A stretch of 64,000 nucleotides of DNA from Citrobacter sp. MGH106. GTDB lineage: Bacteria > Pseudomonadota > Gammaproteobacteria > Enterobacterales > Enterobacteriaceae. Location of the stretch: positions 2,995,938 through 3,059,937 of the forward strand of contig NZ_KQ089822.1 in NCBI RefSeq assembly GCF_001037495.1. Direction: 5' to 3'. Below the pieces are notes generated by a model. It worked only from the letters and a program-made list of their open reading frames with translations, did not search any database and was not told where the DNA came from. Shown here one piece after another: positions 21,729 through 30,581 of this stretch. A program made the position numbers and the translations under genes. Positions within the stretch are counted from its first letter, which is position 1. Each line of letters opens with the position of its first letter.

Positions 21729-22714
21729 TTCGGCGGAGTGAGCACATCACTGACCTGTGAGTCACTGAGCGAGATACCAAAAAAATCGTGATAAAAATCA
21801 AGAACTTCCTGGCGAATATCTATGTCAACAAAACGTTGTGGGTAAAGCGTTTTAGCCAGCCAGAGAAATTGCAGCGCCTCTTCGCTGGTCTCCCGACACC
21901 ACCAGAACATACCTTTCGGATTAACATAGACTCGATGATGAATCACTGCATCGACTTGCGCCCACTGAGGGGAAGCCATAATGGCTTCTGCGTCGCGTTT
22001 ATTCATTGCTACAATAACCGCCGGATTAGCCGCAACGATCTGTTCCAGCGCCACCTCCCCCGTTCGGTTTGATTTGCTGTCAAACCAGTGCTCAGCAATA
22101 TTCCTTGCCCCAGCCAGATCCATCCAATCCTGATTAAGAGAGGGGCGACCGCTGGTTGTCAGCGGGTTGCCCATACTGTGATATATCGTCACTCGCTGAT
22201 TGTCAGAGAGATCTTTTAAACGGTCCTTCACCAGCCCCACGTTATGGTCAAAATAGCGTTGGTAACGCAAGGCTTTCTGCTGAGCATCAGGTCCAAGAAC
22301 ATCCGCCGTTTTCTGTACCCGGGACGTTAATGCAGTCATGGAATTCGCTTCGAAGGCAAGAATACGCACACCAGCCTGCTGGAGTAATGATTCGCCTGGT
22401 ACAGTCATCGATTTCGGCACGAATAACAGTTGCGTACCAAGCGAGATAATTTGCTCCGGATCCAACTCATGACCGCTGTTAACACTGACGACAGCGACAT
22501 CATCAATACGCGGTAAACTCTGGCGGAAAAGCGGTATTTTCTTCGCTATCATTGATGTACCAACAATATTTTCGCCATAACCTAACATAGTGATAATGGT
22601 GTTTTGTGCAGGCCATGGCGATGCGATACGGACATCGCTTTGCGGTTGTGCGGCAAATAAGCTCCCCGCCACCAGACAGATCAGTGCGGGGAAAATACGG
22701 GTTAACGTCATCAT
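21725..22714 (-). CDS. Periplasmic iron-siderophore-binding protein
   Basis: A 329-residue protein with a signal peptide (hydrophobic stretch to about residue 22, ending SLFAA) and a periplasmic-binding fold of the FepB/BtuF class (helical backbone, VRIASPWPAQNTIITMLG near the N-terminus). It would carry the ferric siderophore from the outer-membrane receptor to the permease. It starts 9 bp after the receptor stop. The ligand is not identifiable from sequence. Confidence 0.87.
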   Translation of the reverse strand: MMTLTRIFPALICLVAGSLFAAQPQSDVRIASPWPAQNTIITMLGYGENIVGTSMIAKKIPLFRQSLPRIDDVAVVSVNSGHELDPEQIISLGTQLLFVPKSMTVPGESLLQQAGVRILAFEANSMTALTSRVQKTADVLGPDAQQKALRYQRYFDHNVGLVKDRLKDLSDNQRVTIYHSMGNPLTTSGRPSLNQDWMDLAGARNIAEHWFDSKSNRTGEVALEQIVAANPAVIVAMNKRDAEAIMASPQWAQVDAVIHHRVYVNPKGMFWWCRETSEEALQFLWLAKTLYPQRFVDIDIRQEVLDFYHDFFGISLSDSQVSDVLTPPK

Positions 22715-22722
22715 TCCAGCCT

Positions 22723-24891
22723 TTAGAAATCTAACGTCACGGAAGCACGAACTTCGCGTCCGCTGCCGATAAATGCGCTCGGCGAACCGTTATCACCATC
22801 AGTCCCTGACGGGAAGATGGAGGCCCAGTAATGCTTATCGAACACGTTGTTCACGACAACCCGGAAGGTGGTAGGCACATTGCTGATTTTGGTTGTATAG
22901 CGAGTTCCTAAATCCCACGTGGTGTAGCTGCCAGCCCACGCGGTATTAGTGTCGTTAGCCGCTCGCTTACCGGTGTAGTGAATATTCGCGCTATAAACCC
23001 ATTGCGGTATAGAAGGTAAACTGTATTCAGCCAACATATTAGCCTGTACTTTGGGAACCCCGACCACCTGCTTGTCGCTGGTTGAATCGCTGGCCGTATC
23101 TTTCAATTTTGGATTGAGGAATGTCACTCCACTATAAACATTCAACCCCTGCCAGACGTTTCCGGATGCGGTCAGTTCCAGACCATTATTTACCTGATTA
23201 CCCTGTTCTTTATAGACATCATCATTGGGATCTACATAGGCAAAAGGACGTTCGAGCCGGAACAGAGCCGCGCCCAAATTCAACCCTGAAACATCCGCTT
23301 TAAGCCCTACTTCATATTGCTTACTGCGGTACGGATCCAGCGTTTGTCCGGCATTTTTCACATCGCTGTTGATTGGTGCGGTTCCCCCCTGTTCCAGGGA
23401 CTCTGCATAGCTAATATAGGTCATCACATTTGGCGTAATTTTATACATCAGCGCCGCATTCGGACTTAATCCATCCTCATCAATCTGGCTGGTTTTATGC
23501 CCGTTCTTATTATAACTCTGTGACTGGATCCAACTCTGGCTGAGGTAAAACATTGTTGACCATTTCGGTGTCAACGTGATCGTATCGCCCACGGTAATAC
23601 TCTGTTGTGTATTCACTCCGGATTTATAGCGGTCACCGCTGGTTCTGATTTTTCCGTCGCCTTTCTCCGTCATCTCCGAAGGGTCATACATGTTAGTGGT
23701 GCCCCAGTTATAAGAAGAGCCGGTGCCTTTTGCACTGTACAAAGACCAAACATAACCCGTAGTTGAAAGTGCAATATCGTGCCCAATGGAGCCAGTATCC
23801 ACATGACCATTGAGAGTGGCAGTATTGCTCAGTACACGAAAACGCCCCGCTGCAGTGGAGTCTTTCATCGTGCGGCTGATATCACCCTGATCATTTATTA
23901 TTTTGCTCGATACGCTGCGCATCGCGCGATCCGCCTGCTGCCAGCCAACACCAGCCGTTACCGACCAGTCATCATTCAGATAATGAATCAGCCGTGTACT
24001 GACGGTATCCGTCGTCAGATCGTTACCGGCAGTACTGAGTGCAAGATTTTTATTTTTGGGATCAGGCGCAGAAGGTAATTTAATACCTGGACCATAGCTG
24101 AAGCTGCCCGGATATCCTTTCTGGACAAACTCATAGTGGCTGGCATCCAACTGCAACTGCGTACCGGGTTGAATATTCCAGTCCATCGCCACGGAGAGAA
24201 GCTTACGACGCAACGTACTATCGTCCAGGTTTCCTTCCCCTTCCTCATTCAGGATATTAACGCGATAGCCAAAACGGTTGTCATCATCAATATGCCCTCC
24301 CAGATCAATGTGCCCGGTGAACGCACTGCGACTCTGATAACCCAGAGTCACTTCACGTAGCGTCTCTTCCGTCGGACGTTTTGCAATAAAATTAAATTGC
24401 CCCGCCGGGCTGGCCGGGCCATACAATGCCCCCGTCAGGCTATTCAGTACATCCAGACGTTCCAGTGTTTCAACCGGGAACGCAGTTGTTGAAACAATAT
24501 TCAGGCCATCCAGGCGACTGTTGGCAACGACGCTACCCTGCATACCACGGCTTTGCGGCCTACCAACATCCATACCGCCACGTGCCTGCATTTGCGTACT
24601 GGGTGAATATTTCAACAACTCACTCACGCTTTGCGCCTGCTGATTTTCAATCATCATTTTAGTGACCGTGGTCGTCGAATATGGCGTATCGACCCAGGCT
24701 TTATTTCCCTGCGGACCAACATCAATATCATTCGTTTTAAATCCTGCACCGGAAGGCGCAGAAGCTGGATTGCCGGAAGGCTGACTGGTGACGACAATTT
24801 CATCTTCAGACGCCGCTTCAGCGTGGACACTTTGGGATGTCAGAGTAATGAGAACAGGCAACAGTGTTGCTAAGTAAGTAGGTTTATTCAT
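22723..24891 (-). CDS. TonB-dependent siderophore receptor
   Basis: A 722-residue outer-membrane receptor: signal peptide (to about residue 25, SVHA), TonB box DEIVVT directly after it, plug domain containing SVSELLKYSPSTQMQ and RGMQGSVV, and a C-terminal 22-strand barrel ending in a terminal Phe (VRASVTLDF). The ATG at 24891 is preferred over a TTG four codons upstream. First gene of the operon. Closest family resemblance is to hydroxamate or pyochelin-type ferric receptors such as FhuE/FoxA, by general impression only. The operon lies between gpmA and aroG, which are neighbours in E. coli, so it looks like an insertion. Confidence 0.9.
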   Translation of the reverse strand: MNKPTYLATLLPVLITLTSQSVHAEAASEDEIVVTSQPSGNPASAPSGAGFKTNDIDVGPQGNKAWVDTPYSTTTVTKMMIENQQAQSVSELLKYSPSTQMQARGGMDVGRPQSRGMQGSVVANSRLDGLNIVSTTAFPVETLERLDVLNSLTGALYGPASPAGQFNFIAKRPTEETLREVTLGYQSRSAFTGHIDLGGHIDDDNRFGYRVNILNEEGEGNLDDSTLRRKLLSVAMDWNIQPGTQLQLDASHYEFVQKGYPGSFSYGPGIKLPSAPDPKNKNLALSTAGNDLTTDTVSTRLIHYLNDDWSVTAGVGWQQADRAMRSVSSKIINDQGDISRTMKDSTAAGRFRVLSNTATLNGHVDTGSIGHDIALSTTGYVWSLYSAKGTGSSYNWGTTNMYDPSEMTEKGDGKIRTSGDRYKSGVNTQQSITVGDTITLTPKWSTMFYLSQSWIQSQSYNKNGHKTSQIDEDGLSPNAALMYKITPNVMTYISYAESLEQGGTAPINSDVKNAGQTLDPYRSKQYEVGLKADVSGLNLGAALFRLERPFAYVDPNDDVYKEQGNQVNNGLELTASGNVWQGLNVYSGVTFLNPKLKDTASDSTSDKQVVGVPKVQANMLAEYSLPSIPQWVYSANIHYTGKRAANDTNTAWAGSYTTWDLGTRYTTKISNVPTTFRVVVNNVFDKHYWASIFPSGTDGDNGSPSAFIGSGREVRASVTLDF

Positions 24892-24892
24892 T

Positions 24893-24911
24893 TGTATTAT
24901 CAATCGTTATG
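24893..24911. promoter_or_regulatory. Weak candidate Fur box at the receptor start
   Basis: Read on the minus strand, CATAACGATTGATAATACA matches about 10 of 19 Fur consensus positions and overlaps the translation-start region of the siderophore operon. Iron control is expected for such genes, but this site is only suggestive. Confidence 0.3.
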
Positions 24912-25020
24912 TAAAAATTTATATTACGATCGATATAGGTGTAAAATTTTGATCTCAGTCACGTCAAAACTTTTAAGATCGTATCTAACTCTTTGTGATT
25001 ATGAGAAATCAGAGATAAAA

Positions 25021-25043
25021 AAACCGGCCTGTTTAGCCGGTTT
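25021..25043 (-). terminator. aroG terminator
   Basis: Stem AAACCGGC / GCCGGTTT with a 7-nt loop, followed on the minus strand by a run of Ts. It lies 20 bp after the aroG stop. Confidence 0.85.
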
Positions 25044-25062
25044 ATAAACAAAGAAAAGGGTA

Positions 25063-26118
25063 TTACTCGCCGCGACGAACCTTCACCGCTTTTGCCAGTT
25101 GGCGCAGCACAGAGTCAGTATCTTCCCAGCCAATGCAGGCATCGGTGATGCTCTTACCGTAAGTCAGCGGTTCGCCGCTATCCGGGTTCTGATTACCTTC
25201 AACCAGATGGCTTTCAATCATCACGCCAATAATCGCTTTTTCGCCACCGGCAATCTGCCCGCACACGTCTTTAGCAACATCCATCTGCTTTTTAAATTGC
25301 TTGCTGGAATTCGCATGGCTAAAGTCGATCATGACCTGCGGAGACAGACCCGCTTTGACCAGCCCTTCTTTCACGTCAGCAACGTGTTGAGCACTGTAAT
25401 TCGGCTCTTTGCCCCCGCGTAAAATGATATGGCAATCGCCATTACCACTGGTATTCACAATTGCGGAGTGACCCCATTTGGTCACAGACAGGAAACAGTG
25501 CGGCGCACCTGCGGCATTGATTGCATCAATGGCGACTTTAATTGTGCCATCGGTACCATTTTTGAATCCAACCGGGCAGGAAAGACCAGAGGCCAGCTCA
25601 CGGTGCACCTGGGACTCGGTAGTTCGCGCACCAATCGCGCCCCAGCTCATCAGGTCCGCGAGATATTGCGGGGTGATCATATCAAGGAATTCACCCGCAG
25701 CCGGTAAGCCGCTATCGTTAATATCCAGCAGCAACTTACGCGCTATACGCAGACCGTCGTTGATCTGGAAGCTGTTGTCCATATGCGGATCGTTGATTAG
25801 CCCTTTCCAGCCCACGGTAGTACGCGGCTTTTCAAAATAGACGCGCATGACGATTTCAAGCTCATCTTTCAACTCTTCACGCAGTGCCAGCAGGCGAGCA
25901 GCATACTCTTTGGCTGCGGCCGGATCATGAATAGAACACGGTCCGATAACGACCAGCAAACGATCGTCGCTCCCTTTCAGGATCTTATGAATCGCCTTAC
26001 GGGCGTGAGCAACCGTATTTGCGGCATTTTCAGTAGCAGGGAATTTTTCCAGCAGTGCGACTGGCGGTAATAACTCGTTGATCTCTTTAATACGTAAATC
26101 GTCGTTCTGATAATTCAT
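25063..26118 (-). CDS. aroG: Phe-sensitive DAHP synthase
   Basis: A 351-residue enzyme condensing phosphoenolpyruvate and erythrose 4-phosphate, the first step of aromatic amino-acid synthesis. VVIGPCSIHD (metal-binding Cys), VYFEKPRTTVGWKGL and DFSHANSSKQ are typical of the AroFGH family. The start MNYQNDDLRIKE at 26118 matches E. coli AroG; the frame extends upstream without support. A perfect TyrR box lies 71 bp upstream, and the gene has its own terminator. Confidence 0.96.
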   Translation of the reverse strand: MNYQNDDLRIKEINELLPPVALLEKFPATENAANTVAHARKAIHKILKGSDDRLLVVIGPCSIHDPAAAKEYAARLLALREELKDELEIVMRVYFEKPRTTVGWKGLINDPHMDNSFQINDGLRIARKLLLDINDSGLPAAGEFLDMITPQYLADLMSWGAIGARTTESQVHRELASGLSCPVGFKNGTDGTIKVAIDAINAAGAPHCFLSVTKWGHSAIVNTSGNGDCHIILRGGKEPNYSAQHVADVKEGLVKAGLSPQVMIDFSHANSSKQFKKQMDVAKDVCGQIAGGEKAIIGVMIESHLVEGNQNPDSGEPLTYGKSITDACIGWEDTDSVLRQLAKAVKVRRGE

Positions 26119-26435
26119 GATTATTCCAGCGTTGCCATACTTATATAAATGAATGCAATCCCTCCAATCTATATCTTCAATCATAAAGTGTAAACGGGGT
26201 TTTACAGTTTGGACGGATTAATCCTGGAATCAATCAAAAAAACGCAATAAAGTAGCGAAAAACGAGATCTAAACTACAATTTTTAACTGTAACAACTTAC
26301 TTTTTCATTATTTTCAAGATTCCATGCTGGTTTTTATTTCCATACTGAAACATTAAACCACACCCTGACGATTTAACTGGCACATGCACTGTTGGAAGAG
26401 GTTATCCGACATATTAACCATTACAGGAGCATATT
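26119..26435. other. Intergenic region between divergent aroG and ybgS
   Basis: This 317-bp non-coding stretch holds the TyrR box of aroG at its left end and the ybgS ribosome-binding site (CAGGAG) at its right end. The AT-rich middle shows no convincing reading frame or RNA structure. Confidence 0.6.
26189..26206. promoter_or_regulatory. TyrR box upstream of aroG
   Basis: TGTAAACGGGGTTTTACA fits the strong TyrR consensus TGTAAA-N6-TTTACA without mismatch. TyrR with phenylalanine or tryptophan represses E. coli aroG from such a site. Confidence 0.9.
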
Positions 26436-26816
26436 ATGCAAATGACAATGACAAAGCTGGCCTCACTCTTTCTTACTGCAACTCTTAGCCTCGCCAGCGG
26501 CGCAGCGCTGGCTGCAGAGACAAACGCTCAGTCCAATAACGGCCAGGCAAATTCTTCGGCGGATGCTGGTCAAGTAGCACCTGACGCCCGTGAAAACGTT
26601 GCACCAAATAACGTCAACAATAACAAAATCAATTCGGGTGGAACCATGCTGCACCCGAACGGTTCATCGATGAACCATGAAGGAATGACAAAAGACGAGG
26701 TGCACAAAAACTCTATGTGTAAAGACGGTCGCTGTCCGGATGTGAATAAGAAGGTCGAGACCGGAAACGGCATCAATAATGATGTCGATACCAAAACTGA
26801 TGGTACCACCCAGTAA
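26436..26816 (+). CDS. ybgS: YbgS, small secreted protein of unknown function
   Basis: A 126-residue protein with a signal peptide (cleavage after ALAA, about residue 27) and a mature part rich in Asn, Asp, Gly and Gln with no hydrophobic core. This suggests an extended or disordered periplasmic protein. A short conserved motif [15 protein letters not shown] carries the only two cysteines, five residues apart, which could form a disulfide. It matches E. coli YbgS in length and position (between aroG and zitB). Its function is unknown. Confidence 0.9.
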   Translation: MQMTMTKLASLFLTATLSLASGAALAAETNAQSNNGQANSSADAGQVAPDARENVAPNNVNNNKINSGGTMLHPNGSSMNHEGMTKDEVHKNSMCKDGRCPDVNKKVETGNGINNDVDTKTDGTTQ

Positions 26817-26838
26817 AGCTAAAATATGGCTAATAACA

Positions 26839-26861
26839 GGAGAGCAAAAGCTCTCCTTTTT
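26839..26861 (+). terminator. ybgS terminator
   Basis: Perfect stem GGAGAGC / GCTCTCC with an AAAA loop, followed by TTTTT, 22 bp after the ybgS stop. Confidence 0.88.
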
Positions 26862-26928
26862 AATTTTGTCAGCCCAAACCCGGTATGATGTCATACAGTA
26901 AAGATGAGAATAACAAAGGGATGACACT

Positions 26929-27870
26929 ATGGCTCACTCGCACACTCATACTTCCCCGGACCAGCACAAAGATAACAATGCCCGTCGACTGCTGTTCGCA
27001 TTCTGTATTACAGCAGGATTTATGCTGGTTGAGGTGGTGGGAGGAATACTTTCAGGCTCTCTGGCGCTACTGGCGGATGCCGGGCACATGCTTACCGATG
27101 CGGCCGCGCTACTTTTCGCACTGCTGGCCGTCCAGTTTTCCCGTCGTCCTCCCACTATCCATCACACATTCGGCTGGCTGAGACTCACCACACTGGCCGC
27201 GTTTGTTAACGCTATTGCGCTGGTGGTGATCACTATTTTAATCGTCTGGGAAGCGATTGAGCGCTTCCATACGCCCCGACCAGTAGCTGGCGGAATGATG
27301 ATGGTTATCGCCGTCGCGGGTTTGCTGGCTAATGTACTCGCCTTCTGGGTTCTGCATCGCGGAAGTGAAGAGAAAAACCTCAACGTCCGCGCCGCTGCAC
27401 TACACGTGATGGGCGATTTACTCGGTTCGGTAGGTGCGATTATCGCTGCGCTGATCATTATATGGACCGGCTGGACGCCTGCGGATCCCATTCTTTCTAT
27501 CCTGGTTTCCGTGCTGGTACTGCGCAGCGCCTGGCGTTTATTGAAAGATAGCGTGAATGAATTGCTGGAAGGTGCGCCGCTTGCACTGGATATTGCTGCA
27601 CTACAGCGCCATCTTAGTCGGGATATTCCTGAAGTTCGCAATGTGCATCACGTGCACGTCTGGATGGTGGGAGAAAAACCGGTAATGACATTGCATGTGC
27701 AGGTGATCCCACCACACGATCATGATGCCTTGCTGGAGCGCATTCAGCACTTCCTGACGCATCACTATCAAATTGAACACGCGACCATTCAGATGGAGTA
27801 TCAGCCATGTAATGGACCGGACTGTCACCTTTATCAGGGACTGTCCGGTCATTCACATCACCATCACTAA
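26929..27870 (+). CDS. zitB: ZitB, zinc/cation efflux protein (CDF family)
   Basis: A 313-residue cation diffusion facilitator exporting Zn2+ in exchange for protons. It has six membrane segments. The metal-site HxxxD pairs are [10 protein letters not shown] in TM2 and [10 protein letters not shown] in TM5, and a cytoplasmic domain follows. Both ends are His-rich (HSHTHTSP at the N-terminus, HSHHHH at the C-terminus). The last four bases overlap the stop of convergent pnuC. Confidence 0.95.
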   Translation: MAHSHTHTSPDQHKDNNARRLLFAFCITAGFMLVEVVGGILSGSLALLADAGHMLTDAAALLFALLAVQFSRRPPTIHHTFGWLRLTTLAAFVNAIALVVITILIVWEAIERFHTPRPVAGGMMMVIAVAGLLANVLAFWVLHRGSEEKNLNVRAAALHVMGDLLGSVGAIIAALIIIWTGWTPADPILSILVSVLVLRSAWRLLKDSVNELLEGAPLALDIAALQRHLSRDIPEVRNVHHVHVWMVGEKPVMTLHVQVIPPHDHDALLERIQHFLTHHYQIEHATIQMEYQPCNGPDCHLYQGLSGHSHHHH

Positions 27871-28586
27871 TGGGAAAGCGCGCGTGAGCCGCGTTCGCGC
27901 GCGCTGTTTATCCACATCCTGCTGCCGTTGAGGGCAATAACCGTCAGGATCATATATTCCAGCGACATGGCATACACGCCTTGCAGGGCAAAGATCACCA
28001 CACTGATAACGTTAATGATCACCCACAAAAGCCAGTTCTCGACGTATTTGCGTGTCATCAGGATCATCGCCACAATTGACAGCACCATCATGCAGGAATC
28101 CCAGAACGGGAAAGCGTCGGGTTGAAGTTCTGGTGCGGCAACCTGTAACCCCAGCCCCTGCATAATATTCACTGCCATGCGGGTCAAAAACGCAAACACC
28201 GGATCGATATACACCGTCATCAAACCAATCGCCACCACGCAAGCAGCCAGCCAGCTTAGCGCTTTTGGTAACGGCAGCCAGCGAATTTTCAGTTCAGCCT
28301 CATGCTGACTGGTTTGCCGAGACCATGCATACCAGCCGTAGATGTTGGCGGCAAAAAAGAACACCTGTAACAACAGGCTGGCGTAGAGTTGGATCTGAAA
28401 AAAAATAATCGCAAATAACGTAACGTTGATCAGACCAAAGAAATAATTGCTGATTTTCTCCAGGCTAGCCAGGCCAATACACAGTAAACCAGCGACAGTA
28501 CCTACCGCTTCAATCCATGACAGGTCGTAACCACCTGCACCAATCGGAATATGAACCAGAATATTCTGCGTGCTAAAAAAATCCAT
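27867..28586 (-). CDS. pnuC: PnuC, nicotinamide riboside transporter
   Basis: A 239-residue inner-membrane protein with about seven membrane helices that carries nicotinamide riboside by facilitated diffusion. The conserved aromatic/Asn motifs ANIYGWYAW and [11 protein letters not shown] belong to the substrate path of PnuC proteins. It lies 27 bp behind nadA in the same orientation, the usual nadA-pnuC operon, and shares its NadR control. Confidence 0.95.
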   Translation of the reverse strand: MDFFSTQNILVHIPIGAGGYDLSWIEAVGTVAGLLCIGLASLEKISNYFFGLINVTLFAIIFFQIQLYASLLLQVFFFAANIYGWYAWSRQTSQHEAELKIRWLPLPKALSWLAACVVAIGLMTVYIDPVFAFLTRMAVNIMQGLGLQVAAPELQPDAFPFWDSCMMVLSIVAMILMTRKYVENWLLWVIINVISVVIFALQGVYAMSLEYMILTVIALNGSRMWINSARERGSRALSH

Positions 28587-28613
28587 CTTTCCCCCCAGAG
28601 CGAAACGCGATAA

Positions 28614-29657
28614 TTAAGCTCGTAGTGTAGCCGCAAATTCCAGCATGCGGTTTAACGGCAATAGTGCCCCTTCTCGCAGTGCTGCATCAACCTGTATCTC
28701 ATGAGCCACTCCACCCTGCTCAAGACCTTCAGCGATCGCCTTAAGGCCGTTCATCGCCATCCACGGACAATGTGCACAGCTGCGACAGGTTGCCCCCTCA
28801 CCAGCCGTCGGAGCCTCGAGCAACTCTTTATCAGGAACAGCCTGCTGCATTTTGTAAAAAATGCCCCGATCAGTCGCCACAATAAGTTGTCTGTGCGGTA
28901 ACGTTTTAGCTGCGTTAATTAGCTGACTGGTTGACCCCACTGCATCGGCCATATCAACAATCGACTGAGGGGATTCAGGGTGTACCAGAACAGCGGCGTC
29001 AGGATAAAGCCCTTTCATGCGCGTTAATGCCTGGGTCTTAAATTCGTCATGGACAATGCAGGCTCCCTGCCAGCAGAGCACATCCGCACCGGTCTGTTTT
29101 TGCACGTAGTTGCCGAGATGTCTGTCCGGTGCCCAGATGATTTTTTCACCTAAACTATCAAGATGCTCAATAAGTTCAACGGCGATACTGGATGTTACCA
29201 CCCAGTCAGCACGCGCTTTAACGGCGGCTGACGTATTAGCGTAAACCACTACTGTGCGATCCGGGTGAGCATCACAAAATGCGCTGAAGGCGTCGATCGG
29301 ACAGCCCAAATCTAATGAACACTCCGCCTGCAACGTTGGCATCAGGATAGTTTTTTCCGGGCTAAGAATTTTGGCCGTTTCTCCCATAAATCTGACGCCC
29401 GCAACCAGCAGTGTGGATGCTGGGTGTTTTGATCCGAATCGCGCCATCTCAAGTGAGTCAGAAATACAACCGCCGGTCTCTTCAGCCAATTGTTGGATTT
29501 CAGGATCGGTATAATAGTGCGCAACCATCACTGCATCGCGCTCTTTCAACAGGCGCTTGATTTTTTCGCGATAGAATTGCTTTTCATCCACACTCAGCGG
29601 TGCAGGCTTCGGCGGAAACGGATAGATTGCAGCTTCAGGGTCAAACATCACGCTCAT
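28614..29657 (-). CDS. nadA: Quinolinate synthase
   Basis: A 347-residue [4Fe-4S] enzyme that condenses iminoaspartate (from NadB) with dihydroxyacetone phosphate to quinolinate in NAD synthesis. Cluster and active-site blocks include [24 protein letters not shown] and [13 protein letters not shown]. The start at 29657 ([14 protein letters not shown]) gives the E. coli length. A NadR box lies about 75 bp upstream. Confidence 0.96.
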   Translation of the reverse strand: MSVMFDPEAAIYPFPPKPAPLSVDEKQFYREKIKRLLKERDAVMVAHYYTDPEIQQLAEETGGCISDSLEMARFGSKHPASTLLVAGVRFMGETAKILSPEKTILMPTLQAECSLDLGCPIDAFSAFCDAHPDRTVVVYANTSAAVKARADWVVTSSIAVELIEHLDSLGEKIIWAPDRHLGNYVQKQTGADVLCWQGACIVHDEFKTQALTRMKGLYPDAAVLVHPESPQSIVDMADAVGSTSQLINAAKTLPHRQLIVATDRGIFYKMQQAVPDKELLEAPTAGEGATCRSCAHCPWMAMNGLKAIAEGLEQGGVAHEIQVDAALREGALLPLNRMLEFAATLRA

Positions 29658-29730
29658 CATGCTTTCTCGTTTTACTGGCTTAACGAAACAACCGACTTAA
29701 AGCGAGATGCACGCTGCAATCGGCTATATT

Positions 29731-29748
29731 TGTTTTATATGCTAAACA
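29731..29748. promoter_or_regulatory. NadR operator upstream of nadA-pnuC
   Basis: TGTTTTATATGCTAAACA fits the NadR box TGTTTA-N6-TAAACA with one mismatch. It lies in the nadA promoter region, as in E. coli. Confidence 0.82.
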
Positions 29749-29794
29749 AGATAGCGGATTGGCGTATAAAAGTCACAATAATTGCGTTTGATGA

Positions 29795-29840
29795 ATGCCG
29801 GATATGTTTTGTAAGCCTGATAAGCGAAGCGCATCAGGGA
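29795..29840. repeat. REP element upstream of nadA
   Basis: It contains ATGCCGGAT and the hairpin GCCTGATAAGCG / CGCATCAGG, a standard REP arrangement, between the nadA promoter and the end of the tRNA operon. Confidence 0.75.
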
Positions 29841-29872
29841 AGCAGGTTCGAATCTTATAAATCGCAAATAGC

Positions 29873-29899
29873 AAAAAGGCGCCTTTAGGGCGCCTTTTT
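29873..29899 (-). terminator. tRNA operon terminator, distal copy
   Basis: Stem AAAAAGGCGCC / GGCGCCTTTTT with a 5-nt loop. It is duplicated within the 80-bp repeat and follows the truncated tRNA end. Confidence 0.85.
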
Positions 29900-29903
29900 A
29901 CAC

Positions 29904-29921
29904 TGGTGGGGCGTGCAGGAT
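29904..29921 (-). pseudogene. Truncated tRNA-Lys 3' end (CCA, acceptor and part of T stem)
   Basis: These 18 bases match the last 18 bases of the intact Lys genes, of the GGGGCG acceptor type. The sequence beyond (GACTCGCTTCGCTCGCCC on the + strand) is shared with the remnant at 30292-30309, not with any tRNA. Confidence 0.75.
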
Positions 29922-29996
29922 GACTCGCTTCGCTCGCCCTCCGGGCCGTCGCCGCAAACGGCTCCGTTGTCTCACTTCGTGAGACCCGAACCTGCT

Positions 29997-30076
29997 GCAG
30001 GTTCGAATCTTATAAATCGCAAATAGCAAAAAGGCGCCTTTAGGGCGCCTTTTTACACTGGTGGGGCGTGCAGGAT
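29997..30076 (-). repeat. 80-bp direct repeat, proximal copy (tRNA end plus terminator)
   Basis: The same 80-bp unit as at 29842-29921; here its right end runs into an intact tRNA-Lys gene at 30059. T-arm-like sequence in opposite orientation flanks the terminator on its far side. Confidence 0.88.
30028..30054 (-). terminator. tRNA operon terminator, proximal copy
   Basis: Stem AAAAAGGCGCC / GGCGCCTTTTT starting 5 bp after the CCA end of the last intact tRNA-Lys gene. Confidence 0.87.
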
Positions 30077-30134
30077 TCGAACCTGCGACCAATTGATTAA
30101 AAGTCAACTGCTCTACCAACTGAGCTAACGCCCC
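30059..30134 (-). tRNA. lysT-family: tRNA-Lys (anticodon UUU)
   Basis: 76 nt including an encoded CCA. The anticodon loop reads CUUUUAA, and the T-loop sequence is GTTCGAATC. The acceptor stem is GGGGCGU paired with ACGCCCC, where the family's usual fourth pair U-A is G-C. Last intact gene of the minus-strand tRNA operon. Confidence 0.95.
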
Positions 30135-30167
30135 CATATGGGGTTTACTACTTTAACCTTTTCAGGA

Positions 30168-30243
30168 TGGTGGGTCGTGCAGGATTCGAACCTGCGACCA
30201 ATTGATTAAAAGTCAACTGCTCTACCAACTGAGCTAACGACCC
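30168..30243 (-). tRNA. lysT-family: tRNA-Lys (anticodon UUU), GGGTCG acceptor form
   Basis: 76 nt with encoded CCA and the acceptor stem GGGUCGU / ACGACCC, the form known from E. coli. It is otherwise identical in the parts compared to its neighbours. Confidence 0.95.
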
Positions 30244-30291
30244 TTTCGGGTATCACCTGAAATATTTTTACTCGACACCAATTTAATAAAT

Positions 30292-30309
30292 TGGTGGGGC
30301 GTGCAGGAT
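30292..30309 (-). pseudogene. Truncated tRNA-Lys 3' end within the operon
   Basis: TGGTGGGGCGTGCAGGAT on the + strand is the complement of a tRNA-Lys 3' end and then diverges into GACTCGACTTCGTCTCGCCC. That following sequence resembles the one after the remnant at 29904-29921, so the two are copies of the same element. Confidence 0.75.
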
Positions 30310-30391
30310 GACTCGACTTCGTCTCGCCCTACGGGCCGTTGCTGACGCAACGTTATCCTTCACGGCTAACATCTGAGTACGATGTTAATAT

Positions 30392-30467
30392 TGGTGGGGC
30401 GTGCAGGATTCGAACCTGCGACCAATTGATTAAAAGTCAACTGCTCTACCAACTGAGCTAACGCCCC
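30392..30467 (-). tRNA. lysT-family: tRNA-Lys (anticodon UUU)
   Basis: 76 nt with encoded CCA and a GGGGCGU / ACGCCCC acceptor stem. It lies 3 bp downstream of the tRNA-Val gene in transcription order. Confidence 0.95.
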
Positions 30468-30470
30468 GAG

Positions 30471-30546
30471 TGGTGGGTGATGACGGGATCGAACCGCCGA
30501 CCCCCTCCTTGTAAGGGAGGTGCTCTCCCAGCTGAGCTAATCACCC
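30471..30546 (-). tRNA. valT-family: tRNA-Val (anticodon UAC)
   Basis: 76 nt: acceptor GGGUGAU / AUCACCC, anticodon arm CUCCCUUACAAGGAG, T-arm GGCGGTTCGATCCCGTC and encoded CCA. It corresponds to the valT/valZ genes of the E. coli lysT operon. Confidence 0.95.
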
Positions 30547-30581
30547 GATACTACGCTGGATACTGCTTACTGCTAAGTTAG

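Larger units (their letters stand above)
29842..29921 (-). repeat. 80-bp direct repeat, distal copy (tRNA end plus terminator)
   Basis: This 80-bp segment is repeated 155 bp away at 29997-30076. It begins with T-arm-like GCAGGTTCGAATC in the orientation opposite to the tRNAs and contains a terminator hairpin at 29873-29899. It ends at a truncated tRNA 3' end (29904-29921), which stops matching tRNA after TGGTGGGGCGTGCAGGAT. Confidence 0.88.

Noticed and set aside
29898-30137. 79-codon minus-strand reading frame across the tRNA repeats
   Set aside because: Its N-terminal part is a translation of a tRNA-Lys gene and the rest of the terminator repeat. This is a known type of false ORF over tRNA genes.
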